In this document: positions 25,131 to 33,573 of the stretch, one piece after another
Layout of the letters: each line of letters begins with the position of its first letter
How positions within the stretch are numbered: position 1 is the stretch's first letter
Assembly (NCBI GenBank): GCA_019638185.1
Contig: JAHBUH010000010.1
Location: 1-64,000, forward strand
DNA length: 64,000 nucleotides
Reading direction: 5' to 3'
DNA from: Leadbetterella sp.
GTDB lineage: Bacteria; Bacteroidota; Bacteroidia; Cytophagales; Spirosomataceae
Notes under the pieces: model-generated
What the model saw: only the letters and a program-made list of their open reading frames with translations
Told to the model about the DNA's origin: nothing
The model's database searches: none
Position numbers and translations under genes: made by a program

Positions 25131-27314
25131 TCAGGGGGAGATGACACCCAGGTAGCGCCCCAGCCAGTAGGGCAGCAGCCAGATGTCGCCGGCGCTGAGT
25201 TCAGACAGGCCGTTCCCCTTGTCTTTTTCCAGGATAAACATATTGGCATTGTGCCGCTGTATCGGCCTTTCATCCGGCGGGAGAACGGTTTTCAGGGTCT
25301 GGCGGCGGAAGTTGTCCGGCATTTTATCCAGGTCATTCCGGTGGCTGTTCCGGATGTTCCACTGGATCAGGTCAAGGGGGTGTTCCTGCAGGTACCAGAT
25401 GGCCTGCTTAAGGTCAAATTCCCGGGTGCCGGTGATGGCGGTAAAAATATTCCAGAGGCCGTCTTTTTCCGGCCGTTCGGCTTCCCAGTGGTCCAGGATG
25501 GCCTGGCGGTAGGCGGTTTTGAGGGTGTCATTCAGGGCGTAGCGGTAGAGGCCCCAGTAGCCCAGGAAGTACATCTCGTCATCGGAGTGATTCCAGGCTT
25601 CTGAGAGCATCCGGGCGTAGGAGTCACCGCCTTCAGGCGTGGTGCCGATGACCTTTATGGGGCGCACCAGGTTTTCCAGGTATCCGTGTTGATGAAGGAG
25701 CTCCAGGGCTTTTTTGCGGTATTTTTCTTTGCCGGTAAAATGATAGGCGGTTTGGAGCATGGCGATGATGTTGGAGGAATTGAGCTTACGGTCACCCACG
25801 TTCTCCGGGAAGCCGTTTACATAAGCCGGGTTCCATTTGCCCCATAGGGTGGGCTTGCCGTCATGATCCACCAGGTAAAGGTCATTTTTTAGGATGTGGC
25901 TCATGAGCGTATCCATCAGCAGGATGGCTTTGCTGCGGATGGGTGCGTCATCCACAAGTTCCGCCAGCACACCAAAAACAAACATGTGCCCGATGGCCTC
26001 ATCGCTGCTGGTAGTGGCTTTCCAGCTCCATTCGGGGTGGGGGGCACTTTGCCAGCGGTCAGGATCAGCCAGGGAGGTGATGTAGCCGCTTCTTTCAAAA
26101 GACCGGGCCGGGAAGCCGGGAACGGGATTAATGCTGTAGAGCCTTTCCATGGCATCCAGGGATTCGCGGCAGTTCTGCAGGGCCTCCTGGTTCCGGGTTA
26201 CGGCATAGCGGAAGGCTTCGGCACCCAGGTACATGGAGGTCCACAGGCCGTCATTGTCGGAGTCAGAGAGGTAGCCGGTGTCGGGATTACCTTTTTCCAT
26301 GCCGGTGAGGGTGGCATTAAAGCCGTTACGGATATGGCGGGAGCGGACCTGGCGGTCAAAGAAAGCCGCCTTTTCAGCCAGGGTCATGGGCTTGAAATGA
26401 ATGTGACCCAGACCTTTGCCGGTCAGGATAAGCACGGAGCTTCCGGGGCCTTCTTCTATATGCAGTACCTCATCTGACGGAAGCCAGCGCTCGCCGTTAT
26501 AGTAATTAATGCCCCCTTCTGCTCTAACGGAAAAAGCGCCCTGCGGAGTACCGAACCAGACCTTATCGTGGATCACCTTCACGGCTGTGATGTGCGTGAC
26601 GGGAATGCGGGTGAAGGTTTCCGAGCTCCCGGAGAGGAGGTCATGGGCTATGTAGCCGTTAGCCGTGCCGATGTAGAGGGTCTGATCCCCGCTGCCGGGG
26701 TCAAATGCCGTGAACTGTTCGCCCCGGATCACGGCGCTCAGGCGGGGGGCGGTGATACTGCAGCGGAATACACCCGTCTTTTTTAATATCCAGAAGTGAT
26801 GATGGGCGTAGCGGATGTCCAGTATGGGGTCTGCCGCGTGGTTTTCGTTCAGGATGACCTGGCCGTTCCGGAGCAGGGCCAGCTGTTTCCCGTCTGATAC
26901 CATGAGGTTCAGGGAGTCGTCACCGGCCAGGAGGCTGACCTTAGGAAAAGGGGTTTTCACAAAGAGGGAGCCGGCCCAGGCCTGGGAAAAAACATGCGTT
27001 TCATCCGCAAAAACAAACTGCTCCCGGATAAGCGTCATGGCCCCGATCTTTTTCCGGGCGGCGGTGCGGTAGAAATTATCCGGCCGGAAGCCTCCGGGGT
27101 AGAGGAAACGCCCGTTTACGGGCAGCTGCAGGCCTGTGGCGGTCAGCACACGCAGGTTATGGTTACGATCTGCATATACTTTCCGGGTGGATCCGTCAGA
27201 GTAGTATTTTACACTGTAATCCTGGATAAAGGGGGTATCAGGGTGTACCGGCTGCTGGGCTGCGGCGGCCAGTGACAGGAACAGGAGTAGGGTGAAATGT
27301 TTCAGGGTTATCAT
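25131..27314 (-). CDS. secreted protein: N-terminal beta-propeller-like part plus C-terminal helical-barrel domain
   Basis: A 727-aa protein with a signal peptide (ending AAAAQ near residue 20). Residues ~25-310 form short repeated beta segments (VKVIHDKVWFGTPQGAFSV and similar) like a two-component-type propeller. Residues ~340-650 are helical and aromatic-rich (SDNDGLWTSMYLGAEAFRYA, SSDEAIGHMFVFGVLAELVD, AWNHSDDEMYFLGYWGLYRY), the look of an (alpha/alpha)6 barrel used by several glycoside hydrolases and polysaccharide lyases. I cannot name a CAZy family. Its start overlaps the sialidase stop by 4 bp (ATGA), so it is translationally coupled. A role in processing glycans with the sialidase is inferred. 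Confidence 0.75.
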   Translation of the reverse strand: MITLKHFTLLLFLSLAAAAQQPVHPDTPFIQDYSVKYYSDGSTRKVYADRNHNLRVLTATGLQLPVNGRFLYPGGFRPDNFYRTAARKKIGAMTLIREQFVFADETHVFSQAWAGSLFVKTPFPKVSLLAGDDSLNLMVSDGKQLALLRNGQVILNENHAADPILDIRYAHHHFWILKKTGVFRCSITAPRLSAVIRGEQFTAFDPGSGDQTLYIGTANGYIAHDLLSGSSETFTRIPVTHITAVKVIHDKVWFGTPQGAFSVRAEGGINYYNGERWLPSDEVLHIEEGPGSSVLILTGKGLGHIHFKPMTLAEKAAFFDRQVRSRHIRNGFNATLTGMEKGNPDTGYLSDSDNDGLWTSMYLGAEAFRYAVTRNQEALQNCRESLDAMERLYSINPVPGFPARSFERSGYITSLADPDRWQSAPHPEWSWKATTSSDEAIGHMFVFGVLAELVDDAPIRSKAILLMDTLMSHILKNDLYLVDHDGKPTLWGKWNPAYVNGFPENVGDRKLNSSNIIAMLQTAYHFTGKEKYRKKALELLHQHGYLENLVRPIKVIGTTPEGGDSYARMLSEAWNHSDDEMYFLGYWGLYRYALNDTLKTAYRQAILDHWEAERPEKDGLWNIFTAITGTREFDLKQAIWYLQEHPLDLIQWNIRNSHRNDLDKMPDNFRRQTLKTVLPPDERPIQRHNANMFILEKDKGNGLSELSAGDIWLLPYWLGRYLGVISP

Positions 27315-28468
27315 CGGGTGAGGTCTTCCGGTTTCAGTTGAACATATTTAATGGTTTTCTGAGTATTTTCAGGATGAAAGGAGTAGGTGATGTGGATGCG
27401 GCCGTCTGCGCCCTGGATCACCGCAGGATAAGAGTAGCTCCCCGTTTCCCGGTTTTCCAGGAAGTGCTTCCATTTCCAGGTCTTCCCTTCGTTATCGGAT
27501 ACGCGAAGGCTGAGGCGGGCCCGGCCCTGGTCGGTGTCGTTATTGATCAATACCCAAAGCCCGTTTTGCAGGACCAACGCTTCTACGGAAGCCGCGTTCG
27601 GGATATCGGTTTTCAGGGCCGGTGTCCAGGTTTGCCCCTGATCTGCCGATTCACTGTACTGCACGCGGTTGGGGGCGTCACCGCTGTCGCGCAGGTAAGC
27701 GGCCAGCGTACCGTCTTTTTTCCGGACCAGGGCCGGCTGGATGGGGCCACGGCCCACCAGGGGGCTACCGGGTTTCCAGGTGTGGCCGTCGTCTTCTGAA
27801 ATGGCCATCAGGCTGAGGTTAAACCCGTCAGAGTAAAGTGGCAGTATAATCCGCCCCTCGGCCGACAGCAGGGGTTTAATGCGCGTCATCCAGCCGAAGC
27901 TCCTTTTACCGGCGTCACGTGCGGCTTCCGTAATGGACCGGTCATAGGGCGGGCTGTATTCCGCCCAGCCGTGGCCGGTAGGAGGCAGGGCTTTCAGGCC
28001 GGCGGCTACGTCAGTGGCGAAACGCTCATCCGGTTTCAGGAAGATATTGTCCTGCCAGGTCCAGCGGGGGGCGCCGTTTCCCTGGTAGTCGGTGGTGGTG
28101 CGCACCCGCAGCACCGAATGCTCCCAGCGGTTAGCCTGCACGGCTATCCACACCAGGAAAAGTTCTTTTTTGTGATTCAGAAAGAGCACGGGGTTACAGT
28201 CAGGCAGGCCGGGTGTATCGGCCAGCAGGAAGGGGGCTGACCACCGGCCGTTCTGAAAGCGGGCACCCATGATGCGCACGTCATCTGAAGCCCTTTCGCC
28301 GCTACCCTGGAACCAGGCAGCCAGCAGGTCACCGCCGGGAAGCTCCACCAGCGAGCTGCCGTGTACGTGCTCTGCCTGGAGAGGAAACAGGAGGGTTTCC
28401 GCCTCTTTTTTAAGGGTTTGGGCACAGAGCCCGCCGCTCAGTAAAAGGAATAAGATAAAGGTTCTCAT
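27311..28468 (-). CDS. sialidase-like (BNR repeat) secreted enzyme
   Basis: A 385-aa protein with a signal peptide (MRTFILFLLLSGGLCAQ) and a six-bladed BNR/sialidase propeller. Asp-box motifs are visible as SEDDGHTWKPG, SADQGQTWTPA and SDNEGKTWKWK. The opening EHVHGSSLVELPGGDLLAAW and GWMTRIKP fit the BNR_2 family, which includes exo-alpha-sialidases and less well defined relatives. Substrate specificity is not certain; true sialic-acid cleavage needs an Arg triad that I cannot confirm by eye. It overlaps the symporter gene and the propeller/helical gene by 4 bp each in one operon. Confidence 0.82.
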   Translation of the reverse strand: MRTFILFLLLSGGLCAQTLKKEAETLLFPLQAEHVHGSSLVELPGGDLLAAWFQGSGERASDDVRIMGARFQNGRWSAPFLLADTPGLPDCNPVLFLNHKKELFLVWIAVQANRWEHSVLRVRTTTDYQGNGAPRWTWQDNIFLKPDERFATDVAAGLKALPPTGHGWAEYSPPYDRSITEAARDAGKRSFGWMTRIKPLLSAEGRIILPLYSDGFNLSLMAISEDDGHTWKPGSPLVGRGPIQPALVRKKDGTLAAYLRDSGDAPNRVQYSESADQGQTWTPALKTDIPNAASVEALVLQNGLWVLINNDTDQGRARLSLRVSDNEGKTWKWKHFLENRETGSYSYPAVIQGADGRIHITYSFHPENTQKTIKYVQLKPEDLTR

Positions 28469-29334
28469 TTTTCCAGCCGGATAGTTTTATTCCCTATATA
28501 GATAATAGCAGTGGCGGTAATAAACATGATGATACTGTAGATAGCTGAAGGGACAGACATGGCGGCATTGTGGAGGAGTGTGGTGGCGATGGCGATCCCC
28601 AGGGTGCCGTTTTGTATCCCCGATTCAATAGATATGGTCAGGCTTTGCCGGAAGGAAAGCCGGATCAGCCTGGCCAGCAGGAAGCTGATGCCCAGGGTGA
28701 GCACATTGAGCATGAGCGCTGCCGGGCCGGCCAGCCGGAAGAATTCAGCCAGGTTATCCTTTTCTTTATATAATGCTGACGCAATGATCAGTATAAGGAA
28801 AAGCGCCGAAATAAGCTTAAAGGTTTTCTGTGATTTTTTAGCAAACACTGGGAATTTCTGTTTTAGAAACATACCTGCGGCCACGGGTACAGCTATAATA
28901 AACAGTACAGTGAGTATGGTTCGGAAGAGGGGCAGCAGCTCTGATTTCCCTTCGGGCATAAAGTAGCCGATGGAGTAGTTAACCACAAAAGGAATAGTAA
29001 AGATGGTGACCATACTGGAAAAGACCGTAAGGGTAATGGCCAGGGCAGTATCTCCTTTGGATAGATGTGTGATAAGATTAGAAGTGGGGCCGGCCGGACA
29101 GGATGCCAGGATCATCAGACCTACTGCCAGCTCCAGCTTCAGTCCCAGCAGGCCGATCACCCCCCAGGCTATGAGCGGAAGCAGCACCACGTGAAAAAGG
29201 ATACCCAGTGCAATAGCCCTGGGATAGAGGATGACCCGCTTAAAATCATCCATCACCAGTGTGAGCCCCATGCCCATCATGATAATGGCCAGCGCCAGCG
29301 GAAGAAATACCTGGGTCAGGATGTTTGCAGTCAT
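28465..29334 (-). CDS. bile acid:sodium symporter (BASS) family transporter
   Basis: A ~289-aa inner-membrane protein with about nine or ten hydrophobic helices. It has the family's SCPAGPTSNLITHLSKGDTALAITLT motif region and the late ESGIQNGTLGIAI motif, both typical of BASS sodium-coupled carriers of organic anions (bile acids, pantothenate, keto acids). The ATG at 29334 (MTANILTQVF) is preferred to an in-frame ATG ten codons upstream. It is first in a coupled operon with a sialidase-like enzyme, so it may import an acidic product released by that enzyme (inference). Confidence 0.85.
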   Translation of the reverse strand: MTANILTQVFLPLALAIIMMGMGLTLVMDDFKRVILYPRAIALGILFHVVLLPLIAWGVIGLLGLKLELAVGLMILASCPAGPTSNLITHLSKGDTALAITLTVFSSMVTIFTIPFVVNYSIGYFMPEGKSELLPLFRTILTVLFIIAVPVAAGMFLKQKFPVFAKKSQKTFKLISALFLILIIASALYKEKDNLAEFFRLAGPAALMLNVLTLGISFLLARLIRLSFRQSLTISIESGIQNGTLGIAIATTLLHNAAMSVPSAIYSIIMFITATAIIYIGNKTIRLEK

Positions 29335-29560
29335 AATTCTGAATAAAGGTTTTAAAGATATCACTGCCTTTTGCCGGATATGGACTAGTGGGATATTAAA
29401 AAAGGTATAAATATTATCAAAATGTGAATATTTTTATTATTTGCGCGATTTGAGGATTATTTTACGCATTTTGCAAATTTTCTATTGAAATATTGCTTTA
29501 GTTTTACTTTACAAATAGTGAACAGGGGCTATAACTATCAATCCTAAAAAGCATTATAGA

Positions 29561-30085
29561 ATGGAGAAGGCAGATTTTTTTGAAGACTTAAAAACAGACG
29601 AATTCAGGAAACTTTATGACCGGTACTATAAGCCGGGTATTGCGTTTTTAGTGTCGATTATTAAGAGCCGGGAGGAGGCGGAGAATATGCTGCAGGATGT
29701 TTTTCTCAAGATATGGCTCCGGAAAGACCGGCTGAGCTTTGATGCGGGCCTGCAGGCGTACATTTTTGCCAGCCTGAGGAATATAGCGTTTGATTTTCTG
29801 AAAAAACTGGAGAAGGAGGAGCAGGTGAAGAAGAATTTCCTGGAGCGCATGAGTGTAGCAGACGATACGGTGGATGAGTCGGCTTTCAGTACCCTGGCGC
29901 GGGCGCTGGAAAAACTTTCTGAAAAAAGGAAAATGATCCTGAAGATGAATATTGAAGAGGGGAAATCGTACCAGGAGATCGCGGAGATCATGCGTATTTC
30001 CCGCAATACCGTAAAAAATCAGCTGATCAAAGCCAAGCAGCACCTCCGGGGCACCCTGGAGTACCCGATGGCCGCCCTACCCTGA
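29561..30085 (+). CDS. ECF-type RNA polymerase sigma-70 factor
   Basis: A 174-aa ECF sigma factor of the Bacteroides-expansion type. Region 2 is YDRYYKPGIAFLVSIIKSRE through AENMLQDVFLKIW; region 4 is LSEKRKMILKMNIEEGKSYQ through EIAEIMRISRNTVKNQL. Such factors usually control a nearby SusC/SusD operon and are held inactive by a FecR-type anti-sigma. Here the SusC gene follows 77 bp downstream, and no FecR gene lies between. Divergent from the symporter operon across about 225 bp of AT-rich sequence. Confidence 0.93.
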   Translation: MEKADFFEDLKTDEFRKLYDRYYKPGIAFLVSIIKSREEAENMLQDVFLKIWLRKDRLSFDAGLQAYIFASLRNIAFDFLKKLEKEEQVKKNFLERMSVADDTVDESAFSTLARALEKLSEKRKMILKMNIEEGKSYQEIAEIMRISRNTVKNQLIKAKQHLRGTLEYPMAALP

Positions 30086-30130
30086 CCTGAGAAAAAACGC
30101 AGGAGCGGGAGTAGTCCATTCCGGGCCTGT

Positions 30131-30154
30131 CAGAGTTATAGAAATAAAACTCTG
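30131..30154 (+). promoter_or_regulatory. hairpin just before the SusC start
   Basis: CAGAGTT and AACTCTG form a 7-bp stem around a 10-base A-rich loop, ending 8 bp before the ATG of SusC. It could hide or expose the ribosome-binding region, or simply be a processing site between the sigma factor and SusC. No T run follows, so it is not a standard terminator. Confidence 0.4.
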
Positions 30155-30162
30155 ATGATCCT

Positions 30163-33100
30163 ATGAAAGAAAATTCCAATCGAATAAGGATGCTTCTCCT
30201 GGTGTGTGCGTTTTTGCTGGCCGGCCTGGCCGCTACGGCCCAGAACAGAACGGTGAGAGGGAAAGTTACATCCCCCGATGATTCCGGCGGCCTGCCGGGA
30301 GTCAATGTGATCCAAAAAAATACTACCCGTGGGGTAACCACCGATCAGAACGGTAATTTCAGTATAGAAGTTAGCGGGAATGATGCGGTGCTTGTGTTTT
30401 CATTTGTGGGGTATGAGCGCCTGGAAACGGCGGTAGGAAACCGCAGCGTGGTAGATGTGGTGCTCACTCCGGATGAAAAGAGCCTGAGCGAAGTGGTGGT
30501 TACCGCCTTGGGAATACAGCGTTCAGAGCGCTCCCTGGGGTATTCTGTAGGCAAGGTAGACGGGAAAGACCTGAGCCGGGTGGTGCAGGAAAACGTGCTG
30601 AACAGCCTGGCCGGCCGGGTTTCCGGGGTGACCATTAATTCTACCGGCGGAACCGGCTCTTCAGTGAGTATGGTGATCCGCGGAGCTAATTCACTGAACA
30701 GCGATAACCAGCCCCTGTTTGTGATTGACGGAGTGCCTATAGCCAATACCCTGAATAACGTAAGTGCGGGCGGTAACGATAACCGCGTGGATTTCGGTAA
30801 TGCCATCAGCAGCCTTAACCCGGATGATATTGAAAATATTTCCATCCTGAAAGGGCCCAGTGCGGCGGCCCTGTACGGTTCAAGAGCCGGTAACGGCGTG
30901 GTGCTCATCACCACCCGCAGCGGGGCCAATGTGAATAAGATGACTGTATCCGTGAACAGCAGCACGGTCTTTGACCAGCCCTATAAATTCCTGAAATGGC
31001 AGACGCAGTTCGGTTCCGGCCAGTTTTCGGCCATTCCTCCCAGTGTATCCGGCAACCCGCTCACTAACCCGTTTGGGAAGCTGGTGGAAGAAAATGTAGA
31101 CGGAACGTACGGCGCAGCCCTGGACAAAGGCTACGAAGAGGTGCAGTGGAACAGCCCCATCGGGCCGGACGGGAAGCCTATGAAAATGCCGCTGGTGTCG
31201 CATAAAGATAATGTCAAAAATTTTGTGCAGACGGGAATCACCACCACTAACGGTATTTCAGTGGCCAATAACACTGGCGGATATAACTACCGCCTGTCTT
31301 ATTCCAATATGTGGAACCGGGGCATTATTCCTAATTCTGACCTGTTTCGGAATACCATTAACCTGAACACTTCGGTTAAAGTGACCCATGCCATCCGCCT
31401 GAGTTCAGTGATCGACTTCAGCCGGAATAATTCCAATAACCGCCCGGCCGGTAACCGGGGCGCTAACCCCCTGCAGTGGGCGTACAGCGTATCACCGCAT
31501 ACTGATATCCGGGATCTGCAGGATTACTGGATGCCCGGGCAGGAAGGTCTTCAGCAGCGGTCGCAGTATGCCGGCGTGTATAATAACCCCTATTTCCTGG
31601 CGTATGAGGTTAATAATGCTTTTGTGCGTGACAGGATCTACGGAAACATACGGGCCGATTACCAGATCACCCCGGCATTCAGCGTTTTTGCGCGGTATTC
31701 CCTGGATAAGCTGGATGAAAGAAGAGACCTGAAGGTGGCTAACAGCTATACCAATGATCCCAAGGGCGCGTATGCGCTGATCAATATCGGGAATTTCGAG
31801 GAAAACATTGATTTCCTGGCCACGTATAAGAAAGATATTTCGGATTTCAGCCTGTCGGTATCGGCCGGCGGAAACAGCCGGTACCAGAAAGGCACTAACG
31901 TTAACAATGCCACCAAAGGCGGCACGGGGCTGATTGTGCCGGGCATTTTTAATATCCAGAACATAGCACCGGCTAACCTGGATTATTCCAGCACCTGGTT
32001 CCAGCGGGCCATTTACAGCGTGTACGGGCTGGCTAACCTCGGGTTTAAAGACATGGTATTCCTGGATCTGACGGCCCGGAACGACTGGTCATCCACCCTG
32101 CCCGTAGAAAACCGTTCTTATTTCTACCCTTCGGCTTCCCTGAGCATCCTGGCTAACGAGTTTATCCCCATGCCGAAGGCCGTGAGCCTGTTCAAACTGC
32201 GGGGCGGTTTTGCCCAGGTGGGTAATGACGCTAACCCGTATAACCTGCTGGGTACCTTAACCAGTAAGGGCGCCTGGGACGGTATCCCACGGCTGACCAC
32301 CCCCAATACCCTGCTGATCCCGGATCTGAAGCCGGAGATTGTGACCTCGTATGAAGCCGGGCTGGACCTTCACCTGTTTACGAACCGCCTGCGGATGGCC
32401 GCTACCTATTATGTGGTGGAAAACCGGAATCAGATTCTCAGCGCCAAGCTACCGCCTTCAACCGGCTACATCACTAAAAATGTGAACGCCGGTTTACTGA
32501 CCAGCAAGGGCTGGGAGCTGAGCCTGGGCGGAACACCGGTTTCCAACCGGAATTTCCGCTGGGATATCAATGCCAACTGGACCCGGAACCGCACCCGCAT
32601 TTTGGAGCTTTCCGACGAGCTGCCATATTATACCTTATGGACTGATGCCAAGGGAGGCGCCTGGACCTACGTAGGCGATGAGATCGGCGATATTTATGAT
32701 GCGGAGATCGTGACGGTTAAGGATCCCAATTCCAAGTATTACGGGTACCCTATCCTGGATGCTACCGGTAAATGGCAATCCATAGATGCCATTAATACGA
32801 AGAATAAGATCGGGAATTTTAATCCGAAGTTTATCATGGGCTTACAGACCAGCGTAAATTATAAGGGGATCAGCCTGAATATGTCTTTTGACTGGCGGAA
32901 CGGAGGTGATTTTGTATCGCAGACGTATCGTTACGGGGAAGAGAACGGTCGCTCGCAGCTGTTCCTGGATAAGCTGATCAATCCTGACGGGCTGCAGGGA
33001 GACGCCCTGCGTGACTACCTGGTGGCGAATCAGGAAACCATGATCCGGATCAACGGGAATGTTTTCCCGCTGGTGGGTGGCCCTACCCCGGATTATAACG

Positions 33101-33561
33101 GCTATCCGTTTAAGTACGGCCCGTATACGCTTCCGCATGGCGGGGTGTTTGTTCCGGGTGTTATTCAAACCGGGAAAGATGCCAGCGGAAACCCTATTTA
33201 CAAAGAAAACCTGGGTGGGCCGGGAACATCTATGCTGCCCTTTGCCGGCGCCACCACCTGGGCATTCACGCGGGCCTTCCTGTATGACGCGTCCTACGTT
33301 AAGCTGAGGGAAATCTCCCTGGGTTATGATCTTCCTCCCGGCCTGGTGAAGAAATGGGGCATGCAAAACGTGAATTTAGCGGTATACAGCCGGAATATTA
33401 TCCTGTGGACCAAAGCCAAGATCAATATTGATCCGGAAATGGCTTATCAGCTGGAGTCGGGTGTGCAGGGGGGCGTATCCCAGTTTAAGCAGGGAATTGA
33501 GCGGTATAACGTAACCCCCTGGGTTATGCCCGTAGGTTTCCGTTTAGGTATCACATTTTAA
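30163..33561 (+). CDS. SusC/RagA-family TonB-linked outer-membrane transporter
   Basis: A 1132-aa importer. Signal peptide about 1-27 (LAGLAATAQ), carboxypeptidase-regulatory-like domain about 28-107 (VRGKVTSPDDSGGLPGVNVI), the LSEVVVTALG linker, a plug with SDNQPLFVIDGVPIANT and NPDDIENISILKGPSAAALY, and a barrel ending in GFRLGITF. There is no STN domain, so the usual FecR contact point is missing even though an ECF sigma gene lies upstream. It is co-transcribed with SusD (12 bp gap), then a ceramidase-like and an esterase-like gene, which suggests uptake of a lipid- or ester-linked substrate (inference). Confidence 0.95.
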   Translation: MKENSNRIRMLLLVCAFLLAGLAATAQNRTVRGKVTSPDDSGGLPGVNVIQKNTTRGVTTDQNGNFSIEVSGNDAVLVFSFVGYERLETAVGNRSVVDVVLTPDEKSLSEVVVTALGIQRSERSLGYSVGKVDGKDLSRVVQENVLNSLAGRVSGVTINSTGGTGSSVSMVIRGANSLNSDNQPLFVIDGVPIANTLNNVSAGGNDNRVDFGNAISSLNPDDIENISILKGPSAAALYGSRAGNGVVLITTRSGANVNKMTVSVNSSTVFDQPYKFLKWQTQFGSGQFSAIPPSVSGNPLTNPFGKLVEENVDGTYGAALDKGYEEVQWNSPIGPDGKPMKMPLVSHKDNVKNFVQTGITTTNGISVANNTGGYNYRLSYSNMWNRGIIPNSDLFRNTINLNTSVKVTHAIRLSSVIDFSRNNSNNRPAGNRGANPLQWAYSVSPHTDIRDLQDYWMPGQEGLQQRSQYAGVYNNPYFLAYEVNNAFVRDRIYGNIRADYQITPAFSVFARYSLDKLDERRDLKVANSYTNDPKGAYALINIGNFEENIDFLATYKKDISDFSLSVSAGGNSRYQKGTNVNNATKGGTGLIVPGIFNIQNIAPANLDYSSTWFQRAIYSVYGLANLGFKDMVFLDLTARNDWSSTLPVENRSYFYPSASLSILANEFIPMPKAVSLFKLRGGFAQVGNDANPYNLLGTLTSKGAWDGIPRLTTPNTLLIPDLKPEIVTSYEAGLDLHLFTNRLRMAATYYVVENRNQILSAKLPPSTGYITKNVNAGLLTSKGWELSLGGTPVSNRNFRWDINANWTRNRTRILELSDELPYYTLWTDAKGGAWTYVGDEIGDIYDAEIVTVKDPNSKYYGYPILDATGKWQSIDAINTKNKIGNFNPKFIMGLQTSVNYKGISLNMSFDWRNGGDFVSQTYRYGEENGRSQLFLDKLINPDGLQGDALRDYLVANQETMIRINGNVFPLVGGPTPDYNGYPFKYGPYTLPHGGVFVPGVIQTGKDASGNPIYKENLGGPGTSMLPFAGATTWAFTRAFLYDASYVKLREISLGYDLPPGLVKKWGMQNVNLAVYSRNIILWTKAKINIDPEMAYQLESGVQGGVSQFKQGIERYNVTPWVMPVGFRLGITF

Positions 33562-33573
33562 TTGTTAATGATC

